This document shows, in pieces, positions 45,883 to 55,769 of a stretch of 64,000 nucleotides of DNA. Positions within the stretch are counted from its first letter, which is position 1. Each line of letters starts with the position of its first letter. The notes below the pieces were generated by a model, which saw only the letters and a program-made list of their open reading frames with translations, did no database searches and was not told where the DNA came from. Source of the DNA: Betaproteobacteria bacterium (GTDB taxonomy: Bacteria; Pseudomonadota; Gammaproteobacteria; Burkholderiales; Rhodocyclaceae). The translations under genes were made by a program, and so were the position numbers. Location: positions 1 through 64,000 of the forward strand of contig JAPTVL010000173.1 in NCBI GenBank assembly GCA_028065725.1, in the 5' to 3' direction.

Positions 45883-47538
45883 GTGTTTCGAATATCGGAA
45901 TTCTCCATGCCCACGCACAATCACGATTCCTTGTACCGGAAACCCCCATCTGCACCAATGCAGCCAACACTTCGCCCGGGCTGGCGTGACGTTGTGATCC
46001 TGATCCTCGGCTATGTCGTTCTTGACTGGGCCAGCTTCATCTATCCGCTGCACGGTCTGAATATCACGCCATGGAGCCCAGCGCCGGCACTGGGCCTCCT
46101 GTTTCTTCTGCGCTATGGGAAACATGCCGTACTGCCAGTTGCCTTGGCGATCTTGCTGGCGGATATATGGGTTCGCCACCTTCCGACATCGCTGCCGCTG
46201 GCTACTGGTCTCGCTGCGCTTCTGACGCTGGGCTATTGGGCCATCGCAGAGGTGTTGCGACGTCGCCTATCCAGTGTGGAAATATTTGATGATCGCGAGG
46301 GTTTGTTTAAGTGGGCGGCTGTCGCCATTATCGGTACCTTGGTCAATAGCCTTCTGTTTGTCTCGGCGCTATCCCTCGGAGGGCTCATTCCTGTTGGTGG
46401 CGGTACGGAGGCTTTTGTTCGTTACTGGGTAGGCGACAGTGTCGGGGTGCTGGTTTCGATGCCATTCCTTTGGATGCTGCTGGACGAACGGGGCCGGATG
46501 CATCTGCGAGCCATTGCCACGTCACGGCTTTCGCTTGGCTATCTGGCGGTCATTGGCGCTTCATTGTGGGTTGCATTTGGCCTGGGCGCAGAAAATGACT
46601 TTCAGTATGTCTATGTCCTGTTCCTGCCAATCGCCTGGATGGCCGCAAGGCACGGCTTGACCGGGGCGGTGTCCGGCGCGGCAATTATTCAGATCGGGGT
46701 GATTGCCTCAGTTCAGTGGGTAGATTTTTCGGCAGTGTCTGTACTGGAAACCCAGACTCTGGCAGTGATACTGGCGCTCTTTGGTTTTTTCATCGGTGTC
46801 GTGGTGGATGAAAAGCAGCGTGTCAGCGATGAACTGAGCCAGACCCTGCGTCTTGCCGCAGCGGGAGAGATGGCTGGCGCACTGGCCCATGAGCTCAATC
46901 AACCGCTTACGGCACTATCGGCCTATGGCGTGGCCTGCGAGTCGTTGCTGGAGCAAGGAGAAACTGGCGAGAGACTGCGCGAGACCATCCGTCGCATGGT
47001 GACTGAGTCCTTTCGGGCGGCCGACGTGGTTCGTCGCTTGCGCGATTTCTTCCGGACCGGGGCTACCCGGCTTGAGCGGATATCTCTTGGTGATTTGCTG
47101 ACAACAGCCAGTTCTTCATTCATTGGAAAGGCTGCGCAACTGGACATCGATTTGCAGGTAGCGCCCATGCCCTCATGTGTGCTGTTGGTGGATCGACTAC
47201 AACTTGAAGTGGTCTTGCGAAATCTGATCACCAATGCCTTCGATGCCGTGGCTGATCAGCCGGTTGGTTCTCGTCGCGTTCGCTTGTCGGCTGTTGCGGA
47301 GGCTTCGGGACGCGTTTGTATCAATGTAGAGGACAGCGGGCCGGGATTGTCCGGTGCAACAGCGGCACGACTGTTTGAGGCCTTCCAGTCGTCCAAGGCT
47401 ACCGGCATGGGACTGGGGCTGGCGATAAGCCGGGCCATCGTGGAAGCCCATGGCGGAAACCTGTGGGCCGAGATGACCGACCATGGCTTGTTCAAAGTGA
47501 TGCTACCGACGGAAGGGAAAGGAAGTGATGAAGCCTAG
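45883..47538 (+). CDS. MASE1 sensor histidine kinase
   Basis: 551 residues from the GTG at 45883; an ATG at 45907 (8 residues later) is equally possible. Residues 30-300 form an eight-helix MASE1 membrane sensor (TPWSPAPALGLLFLLRYG, YWVGDSVGVLVSMPFLWML). HisKA has GEMAGALAHELNQPLTALS and HATPase has NLITNAFDAV, EDSGPGLSG and GMGLGLAISRAIVEAHGG, the FixL/NtrB subclass. The gene overlaps the response-regulator gene. It is divergent from the antiporter-USP operon (171 bp between the starts), a likely target. Confidence 0.92.
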   Translation: MFRISEFSMPTHNHDSLYRKPPSAPMQPTLRPGWRDVVILILGYVVLDWASFIYPLHGLNITPWSPAPALGLLFLLRYGKHAVLPVALAILLADIWVRHLPTSLPLATGLAALLTLGYWAIAEVLRRRLSSVEIFDDREGLFKWAAVAIIGTLVNSLLFVSALSLGGLIPVGGGTEAFVRYWVGDSVGVLVSMPFLWMLLDERGRMHLRAIATSRLSLGYLAVIGASLWVAFGLGAENDFQYVYVLFLPIAWMAARHGLTGAVSGAAIIQIGVIASVQWVDFSAVSVLETQTLAVILALFGFFIGVVVDEKQRVSDELSQTLRLAAAGEMAGALAHELNQPLTALSAYGVACESLLEQGETGERLRETIRRMVTESFRAADVVRRLRDFFRTGATRLERISLGDLLTTASSSFIGKAAQLDIDLQVAPMPSCVLLVDRLQLEVVLRNLITNAFDAVADQPVGSRRVRLSAVAEASGRVCINVEDSGPGLSGATAARLFEAFQSSKATGMGLGLAISRAIVEAHGGNLWAEMTDHGLFKVMLPTEGKGSDEA

Positions 47539-48148
47539 CCTTACCATTTTCATCATTGAGGACGATCAATCCGTTCGTGACGCCCTGGCCCTTTTGTTGG
47601 GGCTGCGGGGATATCCCGTTACCCTGTTTGCCGATGCCGAGAGTTTTCTGCAAGCCTACCGACCAGCGTGGTCCGGTTGCCTGCTGATCGATATTCGGAT
47701 GCCCGGCATGGACGGCCTCGCATTGCAGAGGAAACTGCTGGATATCGGCTGCAGGATGCCCGTCATCATCATGACCGGCCACGGTGACGTGGAGTCCGCC
47801 CGGGAAGCCTTTCGGGCACAGGCGGTGGACTTCCTGGAGAAGCCGATTGATCACGCCAAATTGATCAACGCGATCGTGGACGCCTTAGCCCTTCAAACGG
47901 CACTGCAAGAGCGGACCCATCGCCGGTCCGAGTTCGACAAATTGCTGGCAACCCTGACTCCCCGTGAAAAAGAAGTGATGGATCTGGTGGTCGCGGGAAG
48001 GCACAACCGGGACGTTGCGGAAATTCTGGAAATCAGCCCACGCACTGTGGAAGTGCATAAGGCGCGAATGATGGCAAAACTGCAAGTGGAGAGCGTGCCT
48101 GAACTGGTCCGACTCAGCCTGATTGGTCGCAACCAAGGCAGTGAGTGA
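47528..48148 (+). CDS. FixJ/NarL-type response regulator
   Basis: 206 residues from ATG 47528 (a GTG is one codon upstream). Receiver with EDD at 11-13, Asp55 in LLIDIRMPG, Thr/Lys positions MTGHGDV and FLEKPID; LuxR-type helix-turn-helix LTPREKEVMDLVVAG…ISPRTVEVHKARMMAKLQV. Works with the MASE1 kinase encoded upstream, overlapping by 11 bp. Confidence 0.93.
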   Translation: MKPSLTIFIIEDDQSVRDALALLLGLRGYPVTLFADAESFLQAYRPAWSGCLLIDIRMPGMDGLALQRKLLDIGCRMPVIIMTGHGDVESAREAFRAQAVDFLEKPIDHAKLINAIVDALALQTALQERTHRRSEFDKLLATLTPREKEVMDLVVAGRHNRDVAEILEISPRTVEVHKARMMAKLQVESVPELVRLSLIGRNQGSE

Positions 48149-48272
48149 CTTAGGCGGCGGCCGATAATTGCCACCGCGGCCCGCCTGCCTGCCGGGCCGC
48201 GCCCGGTCCTAGGCGACTGGTTTCTGAACGCGTCGACCCTGAACGGCAGCGGGCGAAAACCCGCGCCGAACA

Positions 48273-48845
48273 GTGCTGCATCGGCGCTACACCATTCAAA
48301 TGTTGCAGGACCCGGTCAGTCGCGAACAGTACGACCACAAACTGCTGGAAGAGGTGTCCCGCCAGGAAGCCGCTCCCGAGGCTTTCGAAGAGTCGCAGCG
48401 TGGCACTGCCCTGGGCCGGCCGCTGAACGTGATCGCGACACTTGCCGTGTATCAGGAGAAGTCGCGCAAGGAACTGACCAGGGAGGCGTTGCAGATGCAG
48501 CAGCAGGCACAGGCCGCGCGCCTTGAACGCGAGCGGCAGGCCGCGGCCGAGGCGGCCGCGCGACAGGCTGAGGCGGCGGAGCGGCAGGCAGAGATGGCCG
48601 AGCAGCAGGCCGTCCTGCGCCAGCACCAGATCGATGATCAGGCACGGCTGCGCACCACGCAGATCGAGTACCAGCAGGAGCAGATGGAAGAGCGCAAGCG
48701 TCAGGCCGCCCTGGCGAAGCAGCAGGCGGAAGCCCGCATGGAACAGGAAAAGTCCCGCCGCACGATTTACGAAACCGAACGCGAGCTATGTCTGGCGGCG
48801 CGTCGCAACAACAATGCCGGAGAAATGCCCCGCTGGTGCCGCTGA
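48273..48845 (+). CDS. Coiled-coil protein with truncated J-domain N-terminus
   Basis: 190 residues from the GTG at 48273. The first 25 residues (YTIQMLQDPVSREQYDHKLLEE) read like the end of a J domain, but the HPD-containing first part is missing. Upstream, another frame (about 48205-48271) reads DPERQRAKTRAEQ, compatible with the preceding J-domain helix, which suggests a frameshift near 48271 plus loss of the start. The rest is a long Glu/Gln/Ala/Arg coiled coil (about 60-165) and a cysteine-containing tail. Probably a decaying or re-started gene. Confidence 0.5.
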   Translation: MLHRRYTIQMLQDPVSREQYDHKLLEEVSRQEAAPEAFEESQRGTALGRPLNVIATLAVYQEKSRKELTREALQMQQQAQAARLERERQAAAEAAARQAEAAERQAEMAEQQAVLRQHQIDDQARLRTTQIEYQQEQMEERKRQAALAKQQAEARMEQEKSRRTIYETERELCLAARRNNNAGEMPRWCR

Positions 48846-48915
48846 ACGCCGCCGTGCATCGGGTGCCGGATCACAAGCAAGATCACGGCACTTCACGATC
48901 GCGGAAAGAGGCTCC

Positions 48916-49497
48916 ATGACTTACCTGCTGTTCGGCCTGGCGCTGTTCCTCGGCGTCCATTCGGTGCGCATGCTTGCCGGCCCTTGGCGCGATGCGCAGG
49001 TCGCGCGCCTGGGCGAGGCGCGCTGGAAAGGCGTGTACTCACTCGTCTCCGCGCTTGTGCTGGGTCTGGTCATCTGGGGTTATGGCATGACCAGGGCCGA
49101 TCCGGCGGTGCTCTGGGTGCCACCGTTATGGACCCGGCATCTCGCGGCGCTGCTGACCCTGCCGGTCTTCGTCCTGCTGGTGGCTGCCTACCTGCCCGGC
49201 AGTCACATCAAGGCCGCGATCGGCCATCCCATGGTGGCCGGGGTCAAACTCTGGGCGCTGGCGCACTTGCTGGCCAACGGCAATCTCGCCGATGTGATTT
49301 TGTTCGGCGCCTTCCTGGCCTGGGCGGTGGCCGATTTCGTTTCGGCGCGCCGTCGCGACCGCCTTGCCGGCCGTACCTACCCTGTTTGCTGCTGGACGCG
49401 CGACGCCAGCGTGACTGCGATCGGCTTGTTGGCGTGGGCCTTGTTCGCGCTTTGGAGTCACGCCTGGCTGATTGGCGTCAAACCCTTCGGAATCTAG
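48916..49497 (+). CDS. NnrU family membrane protein
   Basis: 193 residues with five to six TM helices. Family motifs LFLGVHSVRMLAGPWRD at the start, SLVSALVLGLVIWGYG, GSHIKAAIGHPMVAGVKLWALAHLLANG. NnrU proteins occur with nitric-oxide/nitrite metabolism genes; a related protein NnrU affects nitrite and NO reduction in Rhodobacter. No nir/nor genes are visible here. The stop is convergent with the flavin reductase stop (4-bp overlap). Confidence 0.92.
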   Translation: MTYLLFGLALFLGVHSVRMLAGPWRDAQVARLGEARWKGVYSLVSALVLGLVIWGYGMTRADPAVLWVPPLWTRHLAALLTLPVFVLLVAAYLPGSHIKAAIGHPMVAGVKLWALAHLLANGNLADVILFGAFLAWAVADFVSARRRDRLAGRTYPVCCWTRDASVTAIGLLAWALFALWSHAWLIGVKPFGI

Positions 49498-50051
49498 ACT
49501 TCGAAGGTCTCGCCGGTGGCGAAGAAGCTGCCGCCGGCCTGGTAATGGATGCTGTGCCGGGCATCGTCGGGAAAGTGCCAGCGCCCGTTGGAAAAGGCAT
49601 CCGGGTCGGCCCAGGCGGCGACTACTTCGGCGAGGAACAGGTCGTAGGTCCGCTGGATATGCGGCTCGGCAATCACGCGGCATTCCAGCCAGGCCAGGCA
49701 GCCCTCGATCAGCGGTGCGCCGCCGACGCTGGCCGCCGTGGCACCAGCGCCGACTGTTGAGAATTTGTCGATCTCGCGTCCCGATCGCGTACCGACCGCC
49801 AGCGTCAGCGCCGCCTGCTCGCGTGACGGCACGCTGAGCACGAACTCGCCCGAAGCCTCGACCAGTTCGCGCGTCAGCGTCGCCTTGTCGATCACTACGG
49901 CCACCTTAGACGGATCGAAGTCGAGCGCCATGTTCCAGGCCGCGGCCATCACGTTCTGCCTGCCGCCGTGGGCGCTGGAAACCAGCACGGTCGGCCCGTG
50001 GTTGAGCAGCAGGTAGGATTTCGGCAGCGGCACGGCGATGCGCTGGCTCAC
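49494..50051 (-). CDS. Flavin reductase-like domain protein
   Basis: 185 residues from GTG 50051, which overlaps the stop of acetoacetyl-CoA synthetase (GTGA). FMN-binding fold with LLNHGPTVLVSSAHGGRQNVMAAAWNMALDFDPSKVAVVIDK split across the first strands and SGEFVLSVPSREQA; C-terminal GGSFFATGE. This is the HpaC/ferric-reductase-like family. Substrate unknown. The coupled start suggests a functional link to the downstream acyl-CoA synthetase product, though that link is only inference. Confidence 0.9.
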   Translation of the reverse strand: MSQRIAVPLPKSYLLLNHGPTVLVSSAHGGRQNVMAAAWNMALDFDPSKVAVVIDKATLTRELVEASGEFVLSVPSREQAALTLAVGTRSGREIDKFSTVGAGATAASVGGAPLIEGCLAWLECRVIAEPHIQRTYDLFLAEVVAAWADPDAFSNGRWHFPDDARHSIHYQAGGSFFATGETFEV

Positions 50052-52024
50052 GCAACACGCTCCGTCGCCGCGCGACGTGCGGCGAAATCGACGAACCACT
50101 GCAGGCTGGCGGGGTTCGCCATGGCATCGGGGTTGGCGATCTTGTCCAGGGCGTGGCCGAGCAGCAGCTTTTTCACCGGCAGTTCCATCTTCTTGCCCGA
50201 GAGCGTGCGCGGAATCTCGGCGACCTGAAAGATTTCGTTGGGCACGTGGCGCGCTGAGAGTGCGAGCTTGATCTTCTCGCGCAGCGTGGCTGCGAGCTGC
50301 GGCGTCAGTTCATGGCCGGGACGCAGCACGACGAACAGCGGCATCCAGGATTCGCGGCCGAGGAATTCGAGGTCCACCACCAGGCTGTCGAGGATTTCGT
50401 GCACCTCCTCGACGGCGCGGTAGAGCTCGCTGGTGCCCATGCGGATGCCATGGCGGTTGATGGTGGCATCCGAACGGCCGTAGATGATGGCGCCGCCGCG
50501 CGGCGTGATGCGCAGCCAGTCGCCGTGGCGCCAGATGCTGGGGTACATGTCGAAGTAGCTCTCGCGATAGCGCGCATCGCCGGGGTCGTTCCAGAACTTC
50601 AGCGGCATCGAGGGCATCGGCGCGCTGCAGACCAGTTCGCCGACTTCGTCGATCAGCGCACGACCGGCTTCGTCCCAGGCCTCGACCCGGGCGCCGAGAC
50701 AGCGGCATTGCATCTCGCCGAGGTACACCGGCAGCGTTGGCACGCCGCCGACGAAGCAGCCGGCGAAATCGGTGCCGCCCGAAATCGGGTTGAGCCAGAT
50801 GTCCGGCCGCACGTGGTCATAAATCCACTGGTAGCCTTCCGGCGGCAGCGGCGAGCCGGTGGAGCCGATTGCGCGCAGGCGTGACAGGTCGGCGACGTGG
50901 TTGGGCTCGACATGGGCCTTGAGGCAGGACATGTAGAAAGCGGCGCCGGCGCCGAAGAAGGTCACGCCGGTTTCGCCGACGAAGCGCCACAGCAAATTCC
51001 AGTCCGGCCAACCCGGATTGCCGTCGTAGATGCAGATCGTGCTGCCCAGCAGCAGGCCGGAAATCTGGCAGTTCCACATGATCCAGCCGCTGCTGGAAAA
51101 CCAGTGGAAGCGGTCTTCCGGGCCAAGATCAAGATGCAGCGCCGCCATCTTGACGTGCTCGACGACGATGCCGCCGTGGGAATGCACGATGGGCTTGGGC
51201 AGGCCGGTGGTGCCGGAGGAATACACCACCCACAGCGGATGCTCGAAGGGCACGTGCGCGACTTGCAGCGGCGCGTTGCCTGCTGTCGCGGCGCCCCAGT
51301 CGGTGCATTGCGCGAAGCCGGCGGCATCGGCCGCCGCGCCCAGGCAGGGCAGCAGCACCATGTGATCGATGCTGGGTAGTTCGGCCAGCAGCTCGCGGAG
51401 CAGCTCGCGGCGGTCCCAGGCCTTGCCGCCGTAGCGGTAGCCGTCGACCGCGATCAGCACCTTGGGTGCGATCTGGCGGAAGCGGTCGAGCACCGCGATG
51501 CGTCCCATGTCGGGCGAGCAGGCCGACCAGATCGCGCCGAGGCTGGCCACCGCAAGAAAGGCGACGACGGTTTCCGCAATGTTGGGCAGGTAGGCGACGA
51601 CGCGATCGCCGCGCGTCACGCCCATGCCGCGCAGTGTCGCGGCCAGGGCGCCGACCTGGCGCTGCAGCTCGGCCCAGCCCAGTTCGCGCTGTTCGCCGGC
51701 CTCGTTGCGCGCAACCACGGCGGGACGCGCGGTCGTGGCATGGCGGAAGACCTGGTCGACGTAGTTCATGGTCACGCCGGGGAACCACTGCGCGCCGGGC
51801 ATCCGCGCATCGGCCAGCACTGCCGTGCGCGGCGTCGTCGCGGGAATCGCGAAGTAGTCCCAGACGGCGCCCCAGAAGCCTTCGAGGTCGTCCACCGACC
51901 AGCGCCAGAGCGCATCGTAATCGGCGAAACGCATGCCGCGCTCGGCTGCCAGCCAGTCGGTGAACGCGGTGAGCTTGGCTGCGCCAATCGTGGCGGCAGA
52001 TGGCTGCCAGGCCGGATGTTCCAT
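50048..52024 (-). CDS. aacS: Acetoacetyl-CoA synthetase
   Basis: 658 residues, the usual AacS length. N-terminal ACAS_N region, AMP-binding signature VVYSSGTTGLPKPIVHSHGG, HWFSSSGWIMWN and C-terminal GRSDATINRHGIRMGTSELY. It activates acetoacetate with CoA and ATP and serves ketone-body or PHB turnover. ATG 52024 has a GGAGTAG-like site. Downstream flavin reductase overlaps by 4 bp. The two upstream carboxylate symporter systems fit an acetate/acetoacetate-centred metabolism. Confidence 0.95.
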   Translation of the reverse strand: MEHPAWQPSAATIGAAKLTAFTDWLAAERGMRFADYDALWRWSVDDLEGFWGAVWDYFAIPATTPRTAVLADARMPGAQWFPGVTMNYVDQVFRHATTARPAVVARNEAGEQRELGWAELQRQVGALAATLRGMGVTRGDRVVAYLPNIAETVVAFLAVASLGAIWSACSPDMGRIAVLDRFRQIAPKVLIAVDGYRYGGKAWDRRELLRELLAELPSIDHMVLLPCLGAAADAAGFAQCTDWGAATAGNAPLQVAHVPFEHPLWVVYSSGTTGLPKPIVHSHGGIVVEHVKMAALHLDLGPEDRFHWFSSSGWIMWNCQISGLLLGSTICIYDGNPGWPDWNLLWRFVGETGVTFFGAGAAFYMSCLKAHVEPNHVADLSRLRAIGSTGSPLPPEGYQWIYDHVRPDIWLNPISGGTDFAGCFVGGVPTLPVYLGEMQCRCLGARVEAWDEAGRALIDEVGELVCSAPMPSMPLKFWNDPGDARYRESYFDMYPSIWRHGDWLRITPRGGAIIYGRSDATINRHGIRMGTSELYRAVEEVHEILDSLVVDLEFLGRESWMPLFVVLRPGHELTPQLAATLREKIKLALSARHVPNEIFQVAEIPRTLSGKKMELPVKKLLLGHALDKIANPDAMANPASLQWFVDFAARRAATERVA

Positions 52025-52106
52025 GGCTGATCTACTCCTCTTTTCGGCTGATTCTATATGTCTCCTGCGTGAGCCGGGGATGGTGTCCAGGCGATAAGAT
52101 AGGCTC

Positions 52107-53525
52107 ATGCGCAAAGTGTTCTTATTCGTGGCCTGTTGGTGGACCCTGTACGCCGCCGCCAGCGACCTGCCGCCTGTGGTGGCGCAGGCGCTCAAGGGCG
52201 CCGGCATTCCGCAGGCGGCTGCCGCGGTCTGGGTCCGCGAAGTGGATGCGGCGACACCGCTCTTGGCGGTCAATGCCCACGCCGCGCTGAACCCGGCCTC
52301 GACCATGAAGCTGGTCACCACCTTCGCCGCGCTCGACCTGCTGGGTCCGGCCTATGTCTGGAAGACCGAGGCCTTCGCCAACGGCACGCTCAATGATGGC
52401 GTACTGACGGGCGACCTGCATCTGCGTGGCGGTGGCGACCCCAGGCTGACCCATGACCAGTTCGGCCGCCTGCTGCGCCAGATCCGGGCGCGCGGCATCC
52501 GCGAGATCCGCGGCGACCTGGTGCTGGACCGCAGCGCCTTCGCCGCCAACGGCGCCGATCCCGGCCGCTTCGACGCGCAGCCAATGCGGCCCTACAACGT
52601 CGCGCCCGATGCCTTGCTGGTGAATTTCAAGGCGATCACGCTGCAGCTGATTCCGGACGCCGCGCAGCAGACCCTGATAATCAGCATGGAGCCGGCGCTG
52701 AGCAATCTCGACCTGGTCAACAAGCTCACGCTGGGCAACGGCAATGGCTGCGGCGACTGGCGCGAGCGCCTGCGCGCCGACGTCTTCGGCCACGGACCGA
52801 CCACGCGGCTGGTGCTGACGGGAGTCTTTCCGGCGAGCTGCGGCGAGCAGCGCTGGAACATCGCGGTGCAGGACCATCCCGCCTTCGTGCTCGGCGTTTT
52901 CCAGCAGCTGTGGGCCGAGCTCGGCGGCAGCTTCGCCGGCACCGTGCGCGACGGGGCGGTGCCGGCCGCGGCGCGTCCGGTCGGCGTCTTGCCATCGCCG
53001 ACTCTCGGCGAAGTGGTGCGCGACATCAACAAGTTTTCCAACAACGTCATGGCGCGCCAGCTGTTCCTGACCCTGGGCATGGAGGCCGGCCGGCGCCCGG
53101 CAACTGCCGAGGACGGCGACGCGGCGATCCGCTCCTGGCTCGATGCACGAGGGCTGGCGCTGCCCGAACTGGTTCTGGAAAATGGTTCCGGCCTGTCGCG
53201 GCGCGAGCGGATCAGCGCCGAGGGCCTCGGCCGCGTGCTGCAGGCGGCCTGGAAAAGCGCGGTCATGCCGGAGTTGATGGCCTCGCTGCCGGTGACGGCG
53301 ACCGACGGCACCATGCGCAAGCGCCTCAAGCAGAACGGCGTCGCCGGCCAGGCGCACATCAAGACCGGTTCGCTGGAGGGCGTGCGCAGCCTTGCCGGCT
53401 ATGTGCTGGACAAGGGCGGGCGGCGCTGGATCGTGGTTTTCTTCGTCAATCACGCCCATGCCGGCGCGGCGCAGCCGGCGCAGGATGCCCTGCTGCAGTG
53501 GGTTTACGAGCGGGGCGGGGTATGA
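52107..53525 (+). CDS. dacB: D-alanyl-D-alanine carboxypeptidase/endopeptidase (PBP4)
   Basis: 472 residues. Signal peptide 1-19 (cleavage after AAAS), then SxxK in ASTMK, SxN in KFSNN and KTG in IKTGSLEG, the three active-site motifs of class C PBPs. Domains II and III of PBP4 are present. It trims or cuts peptidoglycan cross-links in the periplasm. Its stop overlaps a small membrane gene. Confidence 0.96.
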   Translation: MRKVFLFVACWWTLYAAASDLPPVVAQALKGAGIPQAAAAVWVREVDAATPLLAVNAHAALNPASTMKLVTTFAALDLLGPAYVWKTEAFANGTLNDGVLTGDLHLRGGGDPRLTHDQFGRLLRQIRARGIREIRGDLVLDRSAFAANGADPGRFDAQPMRPYNVAPDALLVNFKAITLQLIPDAAQQTLIISMEPALSNLDLVNKLTLGNGNGCGDWRERLRADVFGHGPTTRLVLTGVFPASCGEQRWNIAVQDHPAFVLGVFQQLWAELGGSFAGTVRDGAVPAAARPVGVLPSPTLGEVVRDINKFSNNVMARQLFLTLGMEAGRRPATAEDGDAAIRSWLDARGLALPELVLENGSGLSRRERISAEGLGRVLQAAWKSAVMPELMASLPVTATDGTMRKRLKQNGVAGQAHIKTGSLEGVRSLAGYVLDKGGRRWIVVFFVNHAHAGAAQPAQDALLQWVYERGGV

Positions 53526-53755
53526 AACAGGCCGCGCTGCTGGCCGCCGGCTTCGCCTACATGGTGCTGCTGATCGAAGCCATCCGCGCCGCCGTGGCCT
53601 GGTGGCAGGGCGAGCTGGCGCAGCCGGGCTGGAGCGATATCGCGCTGATCGCCGCCCTGCCTGTGCTGGCCTGGGTCTGGTGGCGCTACATCTCGCTCTT
53701 CGGCCGCGATTGCCCGAAATGTGCCCTGCCGCCCGAAACCGAAAAGCGCCAGTAA
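53522..53755 (+). CDS. Small membrane protein with CxxC tail (77 aa)
   Basis: 77 residues. Two TM helices ([18 protein letters not shown] and [18 protein letters not shown]), then [14 protein letters not shown] at the C-terminus with a CxxC pair on the cytoplasmic side. Overlaps dacB by 4 bp (ATGA) and overlaps the next gene in another frame. Unrecognised; the CxxC could bind metal or be redox-active. Confidence 0.7.
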   Translation: MKQAALLAAGFAYMVLLIEAIRAAVAWWQGELAQPGWSDIALIAALPVLAWVWWRYISLFGRDCPKCALPPETEKRQ

Positions 53756-54126
53756 TTTCCGCGCCTTGTCCCTGCGGCCGTCCGCTGCCCTATGCGGATT
53801 GCTGCGGCCGCTGCCATGCGGGCCGCCCGGCGCCCGATGCCGAATCCTTGATGCGCTCCCGCTACAGCGCCTATGTGCTTGGTCTGGAAGACTATCTGCT
53901 GGCCACCTGGCATGCTTCGACGCGTCCCGCCGCGCTGGACCTCGCCAGCGGACCGCAAGCCAAGTGGCTGGGGCTGGAGGTCAAGGCGCAGACCGAGGCC
54001 GGCGACCAGGCGACGGTCGAGTTCGTCGCCCGCTGCCGGGTCGGCGGACGCGCGCAGCGGCTGCACGAACTCAGCCGCTTCATGCGCGAAGATGGCTGCT
54101 GGTATTACCTGGACGCCATGAGCTAG
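53719..54126 (+). CDS. YchJ-type SEC-C motif protein (UPF0225)
   Basis: 135 residues from ATG 53719, which lies inside the upstream gene. The conserved part begins [23 protein letters not shown] (zinc-binding CxCx(n)CC SEC-C-like motif), followed by [22 protein letters not shown] and an NTF2-like domain ending [15 protein letters not shown], as in E. coli YchJ. Function unknown. The exact start is uncertain because no ATG lies close to the conserved region. Confidence 0.85.
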   Translation: MCPAARNRKAPVISAPCPCGRPLPYADCCGRCHAGRPAPDAESLMRSRYSAYVLGLEDYLLATWHASTRPAALDLASGPQAKWLGLEVKAQTEAGDQATVEFVARCRVGGRAQRLHELSRFMREDGCWYYLDAMS

Positions 54127-54266
54127 CTTGCCAGCACCGCCGAACGGCGGTGAAGCCCTTGTTAATCATAGGGATAACTGCAGCAGACGGCGCCGGGGCC
54201 GGAGCGCGCAACAAGTTGTTGCAAATTCTCGTTGAACCGATCGGCCCCGGCCCCATCTATACGGAC

Positions 54267-54359
54267 ATGCCGCAAAACAAACCGGCAACGGAACCGACCA
54301 TGCAAACCAACACGATCCTGAAATTTCTCGCCGATTCGCGTCGTTACTTCGACCGCTAG
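54267..54359 (+). CDS. Possible small peptide (30 aa)
   Basis: 30 codons from ATG 54267, or 19 from ATG 54300 (MQTNTILKFLADSRRYFDR). The second half looks like an amphipathic helix. No strong ribosome site. It sits directly before two consecutive strong hairpins (54376-54430) in a 376-bp gap between YchJ and the next small gene, a gap that otherwise holds nothing I recognise. Weakly supported. Confidence 0.3.
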   Translation: MPQNKPATEPTMQTNTILKFLADSRRYFDR

Positions 54360-54375
54360 GGCGCTTTCTTCCCCC

Positions 54376-54430
54376 GGCGACCGGTTTCCTCCTTCCGGTC
54401 GCCCGAAGGCTCCGCTCACGTGGAGCCTTC
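54376..54430 (+). terminator. Pair of strong hairpins, possible terminator
   Basis: GGCGACCGG/CCGGTCGCC (54376-54403) and GAAGGCTCC/GGAGCCTTC (54405-54430) are adjacent perfect stems. There is no long T-run, so they may be a factor-dependent terminator, a stabiliser or part of a small RNA. Confidence 0.55.
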
Positions 54431-54502
54431 GCCTGTTAACGAGGACGTGATTCTGGACACGAATACTCCAGCGATTAGTTCCCAGCGAAGCAGGAGCCAC
54501 AC

Positions 54503-54700
54503 ATGACCCAGCGCGGCATGAGCCTTATGGATGTTCTCGCGCCCCCCGGCAACGATTGGCTGAAAGAGCTTTCCCGCCGCAAGACCGACCTCCCGGCCGG
54601 CGTGCATATCGTGCGCTTCAGCGATGGCGAGGACGAATTCGCGGCAGACGACGAAGTTGCGGGCGCCAAGCCCGGGCGCCGGAAGAAGATCGCTGCCTGA
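54503..54700 (+). CDS. Small hypothetical protein (65 aa)
   Basis: 65 residues, ATG 54503 with AGGAG 9 bp upstream. Charged, probably disordered at the end (SDGEDEFAADDEVAGAKPGRRKKIAA). No family. The ribosome site and independent position suggest a real gene. The region to its right (54701-54796) is short and empty. Confidence 0.6.
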   Translation: MTQRGMSLMDVLAPPGNDWLKELSRRKTDLPAGVHIVRFSDGEDEFAADDEVAGAKPGRRKKIAA

Positions 54701-54796
54701 GGTTTTGCATTCCGCGCTGCGCAGCGCGGAATGGCTGCGGCCGCTTACAGCAGGTTTTAGTTTCGGCCGCTACGCTTGACGCCGATAAAGCCGGCG

Positions 54797-55290
<494 letters not shown>

Positions 55291-55291
<1 letters not shown>

Positions 55292-55674
55292 CATTTCTCC
55301 TGGTCGAGAGTCACGGCATAACGCTTGAGGTCGGCCAGGCGCACGACTTCCAGCGCCGCGGCCGAGGTCGATTCCAGTACCACCTGCGGCGCCTTGCCGG
55401 CCTGCAGGGCTTCCTGCCAGCGCGCCGAACACAGACACCAGCGTTGCCCCGGCTTCACGCCGGGGAAGTCGAATTCCGGGTGCGGCGTGCTGAGGTCGTT
55501 GCCGCGCGACTTGGAGAAGGCCAGGAATTCCGCCGTGGCGATGATGCAGACGCCATGGTTGCCGACGTCCTCCTCGGTCACCTGGCAGTCGCCGGTACGA
55601 AAGAACCCGGTCATCGGATCGGTGCTGCAAGGCTGCAGGATGCCGCCCAGAACATTTTTTGCCAGATCGTGCAT
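55291..55674 (-). CDS. DUF2237 family protein
   Basis: 127 residues, close to the family size. Conserved CSTDPMTGFFRTGDCQVTEEDVGNHGVC, DLSTPHPEFDFPGVKPGQRWCLCSARWQEAL: several conserved cysteines and an FPGLxPGDxWCLC-type motif are diagnostic of DUF2237. Function unknown. Couples to the peroxidase gene by ATGA overlap, suggesting oxidative stress as a shared theme. Confidence 0.9.
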
Positions 55675-55743
55675 GTCGCTCTCCAGTAGGTTCCGGATTA
55701 TTGACCACGGACGCCGCCATTGGTTGCCGGCGGCAAAAAAATC

Positions 55744-55769
55744 GCCGGCGTGCCGTCAGCGCCGACTTT
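55744..55769. repeat. Copy of the dispersed 26-bp repeat
   Basis: GCCGGCGTG followed by CCGTCAGCGCCGACTTT, the same core as at 9035 and 33696. It ends at the stop codon of the GAF-domain gene (55771-55769). Confidence 0.55.

Noticed and set aside
49737..49762. Further copy of the 26-bp repeat in the flavin reductase gene
   Set aside because: Only about 11-16 bases match, which could be chance in GC-rich coding sequence.
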